In this document: positions 1-7,863 of the stretch, piece by piece
Position numbering within the stretch: position 1 is the stretch's first letter
How the letters are laid out: every line of letters begins with the position of its first letter
Assembly (NCBI RefSeq): GCF_000003605.2
Contig: NW_003120920.1
Location: forward strand, 502,930-519,627
Source of the DNA: Saccoglossus kowalevskii
Lineage: Eukaryota > Hemichordata > Enteropneusta > Harrimaniidae
Direction of reading: 5' to 3'
DNA length: 16,698 nucleotides
Translations under genes and position numbers: made by a program
Notes under the pieces: generated by a model
The model's database searches: none
The model's input: the letters and a program-made list of their open reading frames with translations, nothing else
What the model was told of the DNA's origin: nothing

Positions 1-449
1 CGTGACCGTAAATGCGTAAATGCATCTTACCGTCCGTCGGCACGGGTGAGTACTGACGCCACAAATAAAAAATTTTATGAGTTTTATTTTGACAAATCGT
101 CCGTTTTGGCGTCGGGGACAAATCATCTCGTATATTTTCTACATTATAACTCTTGTACTTGCTCTTGGTTACTCGAATTGCATTTCATGAACGTAGAATA
201 ATTTGCGAACGTGTAAATCACCGATTTCAAACTTTTTGCATTTCGTAAATTATAATAGTGACCAATCTGTTTGTATTTCAAAAAAATGTAACATGTTTCA
301 ATTAAATTAAAAAGAAATAACTTAGTGTGTATTGCAGTTCATGACATAAATGCTAGAATGCTGTATGTAAATGACATGCAAATTAATATGCAAATTTATG
401 CTAATTAGGCCGCCCACCAGCTATTTTGGATTGTGGAGAACACTGGTGT
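1..449. other. AT-rich non-coding stretch
   Basis: No convincing coding frame, RNA gene or transposon end is visible. The only local structure is a cluster of POU-octamer-like words at 376-405 (listed separately), just before the tandem array that begins near 450. Confidence 0.5.
376..405 (+). promoter_or_regulatory. POU octamer-like motif cluster
   Basis: Two perfect ATGCAAAT octamers lie at 376-383 and 388-395, and a one-mismatch copy (ATGCTAAT) at 398-405. The spacing is about one helical turn (12 and 10 bp). The octamer is the classic binding word of POU-homeodomain factors. In AT-rich DNA such words arise easily and no gene start is nearby, so function is only a possibility. Confidence 0.25.
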
Positions 450-825
450 AAAAGTATGCAAGTCAAGTATGTGTGTGTAAAAGTATGCAAGTCAAGTATG
501 TGTGTGAATGTTTGTAAGTCAAGTATGTGTGAAAGTATGCAAGTCAAGTATGTGTGTGAAAGAGTATGCAAGTCAAGTATGAGTGTGTAAAAGTATGCAA
601 GTCAAGTATGTGTGTGGAAGAGTATGCAAGTCAAGTATGTGTATAAAAGTATGCAAGTCAAGTATGTGTGTGTGTAAAAGTATGCAAGTCAAGTATGTGT
701 GTGTAAAAGTATGCAAGTCAAGTATGTGTGTGAATGTTTGTAAGTCAAGTATGTGTGAAAGTATGCAAGTCAAGTATGTGTGTGTAAAAGTATGCAAGTC
801 AAGTATGTGTGTGAAAGAATATTAC
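450..825. repeat. 29-bp tandem array, 13 copies
   Basis: The unit is roughly GTATGCAAGTCAAGTATG followed by (TG)n and a short A-rich linker. The core word CAAGTATG recurs at 464, 493, 520, 545, 574, 603, 632, 659, 690, 719, 746, 771 and 800. Spacing is mostly 29 bp, with 27, 25 and 31 bp variants. The spacing series 29-27-25-29 occurs twice (464-574 and 690-800) with nearly identical sequence, so a block of about 110 bp was duplicated inside the array. Reading frames stay open only because the unit lacks stop codons. There is no reason to think it is translated. Confidence 0.9.
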
Positions 826-903
826 GTAACTTAATTCGCTACGTTTAATTACCCAGCATAAATTTCGACCAGTCAAAATAACTATTTTGAACTGTAGGCA
901 TTA

Positions 904-1047
904 ATGTCCGATTCAGATGACCAACTAGAAGGAAGAAAGCACTCCTTAGAGAAGCTCCTCACCTCCCGTGTTGTCACCCCAAAAGTCTACTCGTTCTTGT
1001 GGAATTGTCACCTGGATATTCCAGGTTGGAACCCCATAGTAGATTGA
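904..1047 (+). pseudogene. Gag-like N-terminus of DIRS-like element
   Basis: An ATG at 904 opens a frame starting MSDSDDQLEG, acidic and hydrophilic. It runs 47 codons to a TGA at 1045-1047. An acidic Ser/Asp-rich start is common in DIRS-type Gag proteins, and the position just ahead of the RT remnant fits. Further Gag-like material appears downstream in other frames, for example 1199-1440, where a Leu/Val-spaced helical segment (around ECLSEQILSLAGRVDNLHKE) could be a coiled coil. Sequence similarity alone is weak, so the Gag call rests mostly on context. Confidence 0.45.
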
Positions 1048-2579
1048 ATATGTGCGTGGTTCAAGTTTTTTTGCTAAGGCTGACCATGTTTCTGCGTTTG
1101 GGCTCACAGCGTGGTCAGTTCGGGTGGCCCAGGGGCTTGAGTGAGAGGAGTGCTGGTATGGGTCCTCCCGTTCATCTACCAGTACCTCAGGTGCTGCATT
1201 GGCGAGTGAGAGCAGGGAGCAGTGGATCCAGCCAGGAGATCTGCTCGATCGTGTCGGCTACGACGAGGCTGTGCCCCTCGAGCGTATTGCTCCTATGGGG
1301 CCTGTTACGGCTCCCTCTGTGGATCCTTCCTCGCGAGTTACCGGGTTTGCCTCCGAGATTCGGGCTATAGTCGAGTGCCTGTCAGAACAAATTTTGTCCC
1401 TTGCAGGTCGGGTAGACAATCTACATAAAGAGCATAACGGTCAGGACTGGACGTTGGTTTTGTCTCTCCTCCACTTCCTGCCAGCCAGGGATCGTCAGTC
1501 GAAACCAGTACCAGGGATCTTTCCCAGGCACTGCCTTCTCTACGGGTCACTCCCCCTTCGATGAGTTGTAGGCTTTCTCAGAAGGGACAGACGACACACT
1601 GTTCTCCGAAATGATTCCGTGAACCACGCCATGAGGATGATGTGGGAAATCATCGGCCCTAGTGACCCAATGTTCATACCCTCACCATCGTTCCTGAAAC
1701 AGTTGCTCTTGTCAGGATCCAAGTGTGGGATCCAAGGAAACACCAACTGCATGGCTCCCCTCGTCCGGCTGATTGCTGAATGTGGCAGAGGGTGCACGGT
1801 GTTTATGGGCGGGTGTTGGTCCTTTGCAGAAGAGTATAGACACCAGGGTGGGGGTAACCTTATGACGACCCTTTCTGCTTGACCAAGCACTATCCGATAT
1901 GTACTGTATCAAGTAATGGAGTCTGGAGCCAAACCTCACGCCCCTGATGGGATCCCTCAGGTCCTTCCTCCAACCCAGGTACCACAAACCTTTGTTTGCA
2001 CAGGACGGGTAAAGGGGGATGGCTGCGTTCCATGGAGTTTCTCAGCATCTTAGTCAGAAACAGTCCACTACGTTCTGAGATCAGAGTTGCGACCCATAAA
2101 TTGTTTGTGGAGCACACTAGAACATATTACAGTGTGTTTCAAGGACTCAAAGTTTCAGAGGTGGAATGCACCAGCCTACTAGACCACATACACAATTGTT
2201 GGCGGTACATCACACGACTATGCGTGATATCCTGCAGTGGCTCTCTTGACAGGGTATACCTCTGTGCAGTGGAATGCCATTTTGACAGCTTGTGTTTCCG
2301 CTGATTCACAGGGTGCATCACTGCCTTGCGCCTTACGCAGACTGGATCTCCCCCACTTTCCTTAATGGGGACATGGAGGGTGCAGTCTCAGAGCTTCGTG
2401 AAGTCACCGACCAGATGGTACAGGTGGAATCATCGAGCCAGTTGGCTGCTGCCAAAGGCAAGCGGACTGAACCCTTGGAGAGAAGAGAGACCATCCCCCA
2501 AAAGAAGGGACCGTGTGGTGGATGTCCCCTAGAATGCGGAAGCTACAAGGGGATCCCCTCAAGCGGAGGCAATTCGACA
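1048..2579 (+). pseudogene. Degenerate Gag/linker region of DIRS-like element
   Basis: Several overlapping open frames of 60-136 codons occur here, none longer. They look like one former Gag-type frame broken by indels. Segments such as NHAMRMMWEIIGPSDP (from 1622) and the basic, Pro-rich run around 2440-2520 fit a retroelement capsid/nucleocapsid region, but no zinc-knuckle CCHC motif is visible. Antisense frames overlap and are shadows. I place it in the DIRS-like element by position between the ATG at 904 and the RT at 2580, and by its shared G+C-rich composition. Confidence 0.45.
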
Positions 2580-3072
2580 GGAGGTAGAAGACCTGGCAGC
2601 AAGCCCTGGCTTCTACTCACACGTGTTTGTAGTTCCCGAAGCTACAGGTGGTGGGCATCTAGTTCTGGATCTATACAAACTAGATCAGTATGTGCTCCAT
2701 GATCAGTTCCGCATGGAGATGCCAAGCACTGTTTACTCTCCATGCACCATTTTGATTGGATAGCCTCGCTAGACTTAAGCGATGCTTACTGGCACATACA
2801 GATTCGCCCAGTGAGTCATTGACTCTATTGGGCAAAGTATTCAAATTCGGGGTGCTTGCCTTCGGGTTATGCTCCATACGTGTTCACTAGGGTTCAACCC
2901 GTATCTAGGTGACTGGTAGCTACAAAACTAAAATAAGAGGTTGCTGGGCGAGCAGGTAAGGCTAACAAAGGAGTTACTACACCGATTAGGCTTTCTAATA
3001 AATCTAAAAAATCTCAGTATGCAAGACTTGCATACTGTTTCACACCCGACACGTCAGCTGCACCATTTTGTG
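2580..3072 (+). pseudogene. DIRS-type reverse transcriptase fragment
   Basis: In order: GFYSHVFVVPEATGG-HLVLDLYKL (fingers), QFRMEM, then after a +1 shift DWIASLDLSDAYWHIQIRP (motif A, with the first catalytic Asp in LDL), then CLPSGYAPYVFTRV (motif B region, usually LPFGLS.AP..FT), an in-frame stop, and LLGEQVRLTKELLHRLGFLIN (connection/thumb). The YxDD motif C expected between FTRV and LLHRLGF is absent, so an internal deletion has removed the active site. The domain breaks off at HPTRQLHHF, exactly where the 47-bp array begins. A 23-nt palindrome at 3015-3037 interrupts the usual KS-x-L-x-P-T-RQLHHLG stretch. Confidence 0.8.
3015..3037. repeat. Perfect 11-bp-arm palindrome
   Basis: Arms CAGTATGCAAG (3015-3025) and CTTGCATACTG (3027-3037) are perfect reverse complements around a single A at 3026. 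The left arm contains GTATGCAAG, the head of the unit repeated in the 450-825 array. It sits inside the RT remnant, 30-40 bp before the second array. Confidence 0.9.
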
Positions 3073-3310
3073 TAATTTATAGGCAAGTATGTGTGTGAAC
3101 AAATGCAAAAATTATTTTGTAATTTATAGGCAAGTATGTGTGTGGAGATGCATGTAACTTATTTTGTAATTTATAGGCAAGTATGTGTGTGGAGATGTAT
3201 ATAACTTATATTGTAATTCATAAGCAAGTATGTGGCCGGAGATGTAGGGAACTTTGTAATTCACAGCCATATATGTGTATGGAAAAGTAATATTTTTGTA
3301 ATGCAAATTT
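3066..3310. repeat. 47-bp tandem array, about 5 degenerating copies
   Basis: The unit is about TTTTGTAATTTATAGGCAAG followed by TATGTGTGTGGAGATG and an AT-rich tail. The core CAAGTATG occurs at 3084, 3131, 3178 and 3225, exactly 47 bp apart. A fifth, decayed copy is at about 3267. The core GCAAGTATGTGTGTG is nearly the same word as in the 450-825 array, in the same orientation, although the rest of the unit differs. Copies become more divergent to the right. Confidence 0.9.
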
Positions 3311-3311
3311 G

Positions 3312-4206
3312 AATGATTGGCTTGATATTGATAGCGTTCACGAGTTTTATCCATCTACTCAAAAAGGGTGCTGAATATAGCGCTAGATGTGATTAAAAAC
3401 GCAATACCTACGGAATGGAAAGTTCTTATTAAATATGGATACAATCAAAATCTTACAAATCCACTTGACACAAACTATGAAATCGAAAAAGTCTAAATAC
3501 AAAACGGAAATAGGGGCACACTTTATATAAAATCATGACATCAATAAATTACCTCACTAAACAAAAGATCAAGTGCGACACTATATAGAAAGACATATTT
3601 TCAATACCTCCAAAGCCTATATAAAAAGACATACTTTCAATACCTCCAGAATACAAGCCGAGCTTTCGCGATTGTTACATCTCGCCTCTACGTAAAACAA
3701 ATGGCGATCTACAATGGAGGCTGCTACACGGCACATATCCCACAGGAAACTCTACAATTGTCGCATCTCGCAATCACACAAGTGTCCGTTCTACAATGAA
3801 ATAGACAATATTGTACACGTATTCCTGGAAAGCCCGAGACTGAACCCTCTATTCGCCACAGTAGAACAATAATACAAGATCTACTGAACGACACGACACG
3901 TTACCGCTAGCCTGATACATTTAAACCCACCGAGGAAAAGACACGTCTATAACAGTTATCGTTTGCTTTGCTACCTGCTAACAACCGTTAAAGCAGCGAT
4001 CCATGTTACGCTTAAATAAACTGAAGGAGCTTGATCTCACAGACGCACAATGTTTCAAACTACGTGTCAGCAACCGAGTCATCAATGAGTTTAAGTACGA
4101 TCTACTTAACCACTCCAACCAGACATTCATCGAACAATATTGCACCCACAACGCAATCGCTACAGTCATTGGAGAAGATCTCAAATTATCTGACAGCATT
4201 ACGTGA
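3312..4206 (+). pseudogene. LINE ORF2 C-terminal remnant
   Basis: Pieces in several frames line up in the order of a LINE ORF2 end. NDWLDIDSVHEFYPSTQ is near 3312-3360 and IPTEWKVLI near 3400. DLQWRLLHGTYPTG is at 3706-3747. After a shift comes KCPFYNEIDNIVHVFLESPRL at about 3780-3842, which corresponds to the usual CPxC...H...C cluster with two cysteines lost. Then CYLLTTVKAAI near 3970, and finally a 67-codon open stretch (from 4003) containing RVINEFKYDL and ending at TGA 4204-4206. At least three frameshifts and several stops make it non-functional. Confidence 0.75.
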
Positions 4207-4404
4207 ACACAAAGCAGTTTTTTATCGTTATTATTGACATTCACTATGTAATATTACCACTTACCTTCTCATGGTTACTATATAATTGTTCATATACTCG
4301 AATAATTACTGTTAATTCGATACAGATTTCTCGATTCGTTCTTTTTCACATTTATTTTAAACTTGTAAATAACTATTTTTTTTACTGAACAATAAAAAAC
4401 AGAA

Positions 4405-4435
4405 ATGAATGAACGAATGAATAAATGAATGAATT
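4405..4435. repeat. (TGAA)n microsatellite tail
   Basis: About seven imperfect TGAA units immediately follow the LINE 3' UTR. Short tandem 3' tails of this sort are typical of several LINE clades, so this is most likely the element's tail rather than an independent microsatellite. Confidence 0.8.
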
Positions 4436-4439
4436 AATT

Positions 4440-4864
4440 GAACAGTAATATGTATCCACAACTGTTCAGGCATCATCATGTATTACGCATAACATCAACT
4501 TCCTCCAAAATGAGTTGTGATATTTTGAGACTTCTGCACAATGTTTATGGTAGTTTAAATACAGTCAAATAGATCAAAATTTAAAGCATAAAGTTAGCAG
4601 GTCGGTCGATAGATTTCATTATGTATCATTCATTGTAAAAAGTATTCGTGTCTTGTATACATATGCCGTAGAAATAAAGATGTGTTCATAATGTTGAACC
4701 AGTGTGTCGTCTCATGTTACCATGTGCTAGATAATAATGAGTGAAATATACACATGATAAATATATTGCATGGACGTGACTGACATGTATAGTCCATTAC
4801 ATTTTCCTGGTATTGTACAGTGTTCATTAGATCTGCATTTGATTGATAGCTGGAGGTAATCACG
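4440..4864. other. AT-rich non-coding stretch
   Basis: I see no gene, RNA gene or repeat with confidence. An AATAAA at about 4672 is followed by GT-rich sequence but is not attached to any recognisable reading frame. Confidence 0.45.
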
Positions 4865-5542
4865 ATATCGTTTACAATAAAATGTATCTTTTTGGCAATA
4901 CAATGTTTACTTCAAGAGCGCACGAATAAAGAATAACCAACGCGGAAAATATGTCACCGTACTTCGAAAAACTGCTGACAAATACATTGAGAATTAATTA
5001 AGTAAGAAATTAATTTTCGAAATTATTTGTATTTTACTAAAACCGATAATAATGTTCACTAGATAAACTCCACCCACCACTTCATTTTCAAACCTTGTTT
5101 TCGCGAGATCATCAAATTAATTTATAATTATTTTCATGCAAAACTACTTTGAAATTTTTAAATAAAAATTTTGACAAAGGTATATTTGAAGTCGACAAGA
5201 ATTACACGGACGGCTTACCAAAATTTTGAATTTAGACAGATTGGTTAGGAAGTAAAGGCAGTAAACATGATGGACATTTTATTCCCCAGGATCATATATT
5301 ACCATGACAACTAGTAATATTGTGTTGTACGTATGTACAGATGAATAATAGGCAATACAAAACATATGTCTTTATATTTTGGACAACTACAGACGTATTC
5401 AGCATTGCAAGTATAAAATGAATTCACAAAGTTATATTGTATCTTAGTGATGTAATAATGTTTACTAGGTACACTCAAACTCATTGTTTGATTTATGAAA
5501 CTTGTTTTGTTTTGCTTGAATATTAGGTTATAAGGTGAATTT

Positions 5543-5565
5543 TTTCACAGTAAATTACTGTGAAA
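5543..5565. repeat. Palindrome in repeat copy 1
   Basis: Arms TTTCACAGTAA (5543-5553) and TTACTGTGAAA (5555-5565) are perfect reverse complements around one A. It lies at the end of one copy of the large repeat. The equivalent site in the next copy (5971-5995) also forms perfect arms. Confidence 0.9.
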
Positions 5566-5970
5566 GTGTATTTGTTTTTTCTGCTTTAGGTTTTTATGAA
5601 TGAGCTTGTGAAATCGAGAACAATTGCACGGATAAGTGCCAATATTTCTGAATTTTGAATTTAGACAGATTGGTTATAGCAAAAACAATTTTATAAACAG
5701 TTAAAAATGTGTTTTAACCTAGGGTTCGATAATACCATGGCAACTAGTTTTTTTGATGTTGTACGCATGTACAGATGAATAATAGGCAATACGAAACATA
5801 TGTCATTGTATTTTGAACAACTGCTAAAGTATTTAGCATTGCAAGTAGAGACGAATTCACTAAGTTATATTGTATCCTAGTAGGTCATGTTTACTAAGTA
5901 CATTCAATCTCATTGTTTGATTTCTGAAACTTGTTTTATTTTGTTTGAATACTCGGTTATATGTTGAACT

Positions 5971-5995
5971 ATTTCACAGTAAACTACTGTGAAAT
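5971..5995. repeat. Palindrome in repeat copy 2
   Basis: Arms ATTTCACAGTA (5971-5981) and TACTGTGAAAT (5985-5995) flank an AAC loop. It is the counterpart of the palindrome at 5543-5565. The next repeat copy starts within four bases of its right arm, so the palindrome marks a unit boundary here. Confidence 0.9.
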
Positions 5996-7004
5996 TTTGA
6001 ATTTAGACAGATTGGTTAGGGCAAACGCAATTTTATTAACAGTGAAAAATGTTTTTACCCTAAGGTTCGATAATACCATGGCAACTAGTTCTTTTGATGT
6101 TGTACGTATGTACAGATAAATAATAGGCAATACGAAACACATGTCATTATATTTTCGACAACTGCAGATGAGCATTGCAAGTAAGTAATGAATTCACTAA
6201 GTTATATTGTATTCTAGTAGATTAAGTAATAATGTTTACTAGGTACACTCAATCTCATTGTTTGATTTCTAATATAATTTTATTCTGCTTTAAATTTTGT
6301 TAAGTGACTTTGTGAAGTCGATAATTTTACGAACGGGTGCCCATAATTTCTGAATAACGAATTTGGACAGAATTATTAGTTAAGTTGTACGTATGTACAG
6401 ATATATAATAGGTAACACGAAACATATGTCATTATACTTTGGACACTCATTCTTGTTTTATTTCTGAAACTTGTTTATTTTTGCTTGATTATTGAGTTAA
6501 AGGTATATAGATTGTCATGCCAAACAACTGTGAAAGAAGTACAGAATTGGTTAGGCAAGACGCAAGTCGACTGACAATATTTTTTCTAAGTATACAAATA
6601 ATAAAAACAGTAAAAGAAAATAGATTTCTTTTCTGGGGTATAATAAACTTTTTCTTTTAGTTTTTAGTATCGTACAGTCGTAGTTTAAGTCGACGACAAG
6701 TGCACAGACGGTTGCTCACAATTTCCGAGTTCTGAATTTAGACTGGTTGCAAGTTAGAGAAGCAAGTTGACTAACAGTAAAAATAACAGGCACATTAAAA
6801 TTGTTGCTGGATACACTAATTCAAATATGAACTCACACTCACAATCATATTGTCAAATACAACATAAATTATTTTGGTCAGAGATGGTTGATATTCTAAT
6901 CTCAGTCAGTAGCCTGTTTTACTATTATACTAATGAATACATTGAATATTGTAGCGCATGCGCAAATATAACTTTACCACTTATGGGTGAATCTATAATT
7001 TAAA

Positions 7005-7262
7005 TAGTTGTGGAAAATGACATGACATAATTAGACGAGTTGCCAATACGACGGGAAGCAACTGACTATATTTTGTGACAGATGTAAATCCAGTTCCATT
7101 AAAGCAGGGATTAGTCGGTTTCCAATTCCTGATAAACAGTTGTGGACAAATTACATGATATAATAGGAAGGGTTGTACATGCAATCGGGAACCAATTGAT
7201 TATACTTTGTGATAGATGTAAATTTGTTAACCCAATTGCAATAAAAACAGGGATTAGTGGTT
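7005..7262. repeat. Two-copy tandem repeat, about 132 bp
   Basis: Copy 1 (from 7005) and copy 2 (from 7137) share, in order, AGTTGTGGA, ACATGA-ATAAT, GGGAA-CAA-TGA, a TATA-TTTGTGA-AGATGTAAAT block and GGGATTAGTxG. They are diverged but clearly collinear. The pair lies about 500 bp upstream of the first coding exon of the secreted-protein gene. No coding signal is seen. Confidence 0.8.
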
Positions 7263-7720
7263 GTCTGGCAACAATATGACAATTTCAAATATGCGGTACC
7301 AAATACGCCATCATACTTTTCAAAACTTCATTCAAATTATTTCGATTGTACTAGTATTGCAAATAATCTCACGTGTTCAATGTGTACAGTATACCTTGCA
7401 GATATTGTGCATATTACTTACGAAGAATTCTCAAAACATCCCCAATATTATGAACACTTTAGACAATAATAGTTTGTACAATAAGTTGTACCTTGCTCTG
7501 ATTTGTTGATTTTACCTGCGCAATAACTATTACGGGACTCATAATTCTGTGATCGCCTTTCAGTTATAAATTTGAACTGATTTATTCCGTTTCTGACACA
7601 AACGAAGGGTTTTTAGTATCAGACAATAGATGCCTATAAGATGGGCAGGTTCAAACTAAGTAATTAATAATAAAATAATGTGATAAATAGAGATGTACTT
7701 TTTCTAATTTACATAAACTA
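7263..7720. other. Region upstream of secreted-protein gene
   Basis: Short open stretches exist at 7257-7509, in two overlapping frames of 70-82 codons. They lack good start context, recognisable domains and consistent splice sites. I see no convincing exon. An in-frame TAA at 7671-7673 closes the frame ahead of the start codon at 7779. Confidence 0.4.
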
Positions 7721-7725
7721 TAGTT

Positions 7726-7731
7726 TATATA
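7726..7731 (+). promoter_or_regulatory. Possible TATA box of the trefoil/lectin-like gene
   Basis: TATATA lies 48 bp before the presumed initiator ATG. Initiation about 30 bp downstream would give a leader of roughly 20 nt. In AT-rich DNA this word is common, so the assignment is tentative. A spliced upstream leader is an alternative. Confidence 0.25.
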
Positions 7732-7778
7732 TTCGTAGAAAAGAATTCAAATCACCTATCCCGCTTAATAATACGAAC

Positions 7779-7863
7779 ATGGTAATTCGATTATATGTTG
7801 TGATGACTGTTTTGTCTTCGTTCCAATACATAACTGGGATTATGAGTATATCACTACACCAAG
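7779..7863 (+). CDS. Exon 1: signal peptide
   Basis: The first ATG in this frame after a TAA at 7671 is at 7779. Its context is good (AAC before ATG, G after). The exon encodes MVIRLYVVMTVLSSFQYITG and a few more residues: a short n-region with Arg4, then a hydrophobic core at residues 5-15, typical of a cleavable secretion signal, with cleavage expected around residues 20-25. The donor is G|GTAATA at 7863/7864 after the first base of a codon (phase 1). Joined to exon 2 it makes GGA (Gly29). Confidence 0.75.

Larger units (their letters stand above)
904..3072 (+). mobile_element. Decayed DIRS-like retrotransposon (Gag to partial RT)
   Basis: This block is visibly richer in G+C than its flanks. 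It begins with a small Gag-like start at 904 and ends inside a reverse transcriptase. The RT part (2580-3072) has the wording of DIRS/Ngaro-type elements rather than of LINEs or Gypsy elements: FYSHVFVVPEATGGG, SLDLSDAYWHIQIRP, APYVFTRV, LLHRLGFLIN and HPTRQLHHF, spread over several frames. Stops and frameshifts are frequent. The YxDD catalytic segment is missing, and no RNase H, methyltransferase or tyrosine recombinase follows. The element is therefore dead and 3'-truncated. Tandem arrays abut both sides and may be part of its termini. Confidence 0.75.
3312..4437 (+). mobile_element. 5'-truncated LINE, 3' end with (TGAA)n tail
   Basis: The decayed C-terminal part of a non-LTR retrotransposon ORF2 is followed by about 200 bp of 3' UTR, AATAAA (4391-4396), and a tail of TGAA-type repeats (4405-4435). 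The element starts abruptly at the end of the 47-bp array, as expected for 5' truncation. The wording of the ORF2 end (WRLLHG, CPFY...H, final Arg/Glu-rich domain) fits an L1/Tx1-like or related LINE clade. I cannot assign the clade more exactly. No target-site duplication was identified. Confidence 0.75.
4865..6800. repeat. Degenerate 340-430-bp repeat, about five copies
   Basis: A landmark word GAATTTAGACAGATTGGTTA (or a close variant) occurs at 5228, 5657, 5999, 6359 and 6734. Other landmarks keep the same order in each copy: TGTACGTATGTACAG, AATAATAGGCAATACGAAAC, ATATGTCATTATATTTTGGA, AATAATGTTTACTAGGTACA, a CACAGTA/TACTGTG palindrome, and a GAAGTCGACAAG-type word before the next copy. 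The step is 429, 342, 360 and 375 bp. The short step at 5657-5999 lacks the roughly 87 bp that follow the palindrome elsewhere. A further, more diverged copy seems to begin near 4865. No coding potential is visible in any copy. Confidence 0.8.

Noticed and set aside
573-834. Open frames of 74-83 codons on both strands over the 29-bp array
   Set aside because: They exist only because the repeat unit lacks stop codons. The unit length is not a multiple of three and the peptide is a low-complexity artefact.
1540-2321. Minus-strand open frames across the DIRS-like Gag region
   Set aside because: They are antisense shadows of the retroelement. The recognisable RT motifs are all on the + strand.
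450-3310. CRISPR-like array
   Set aside because: Repeats are head-to-tail without unique spacers, units vary in length, and the context is clearly eukaryotic.
7257-7509. Two overlapping 70-82-codon frames just upstream of the gene, one with CSMC
   Set aside because: The starts are GTG/ATG without context, no domain is recognised, and no acceptor or donor pairs link them in frame to exon 1.
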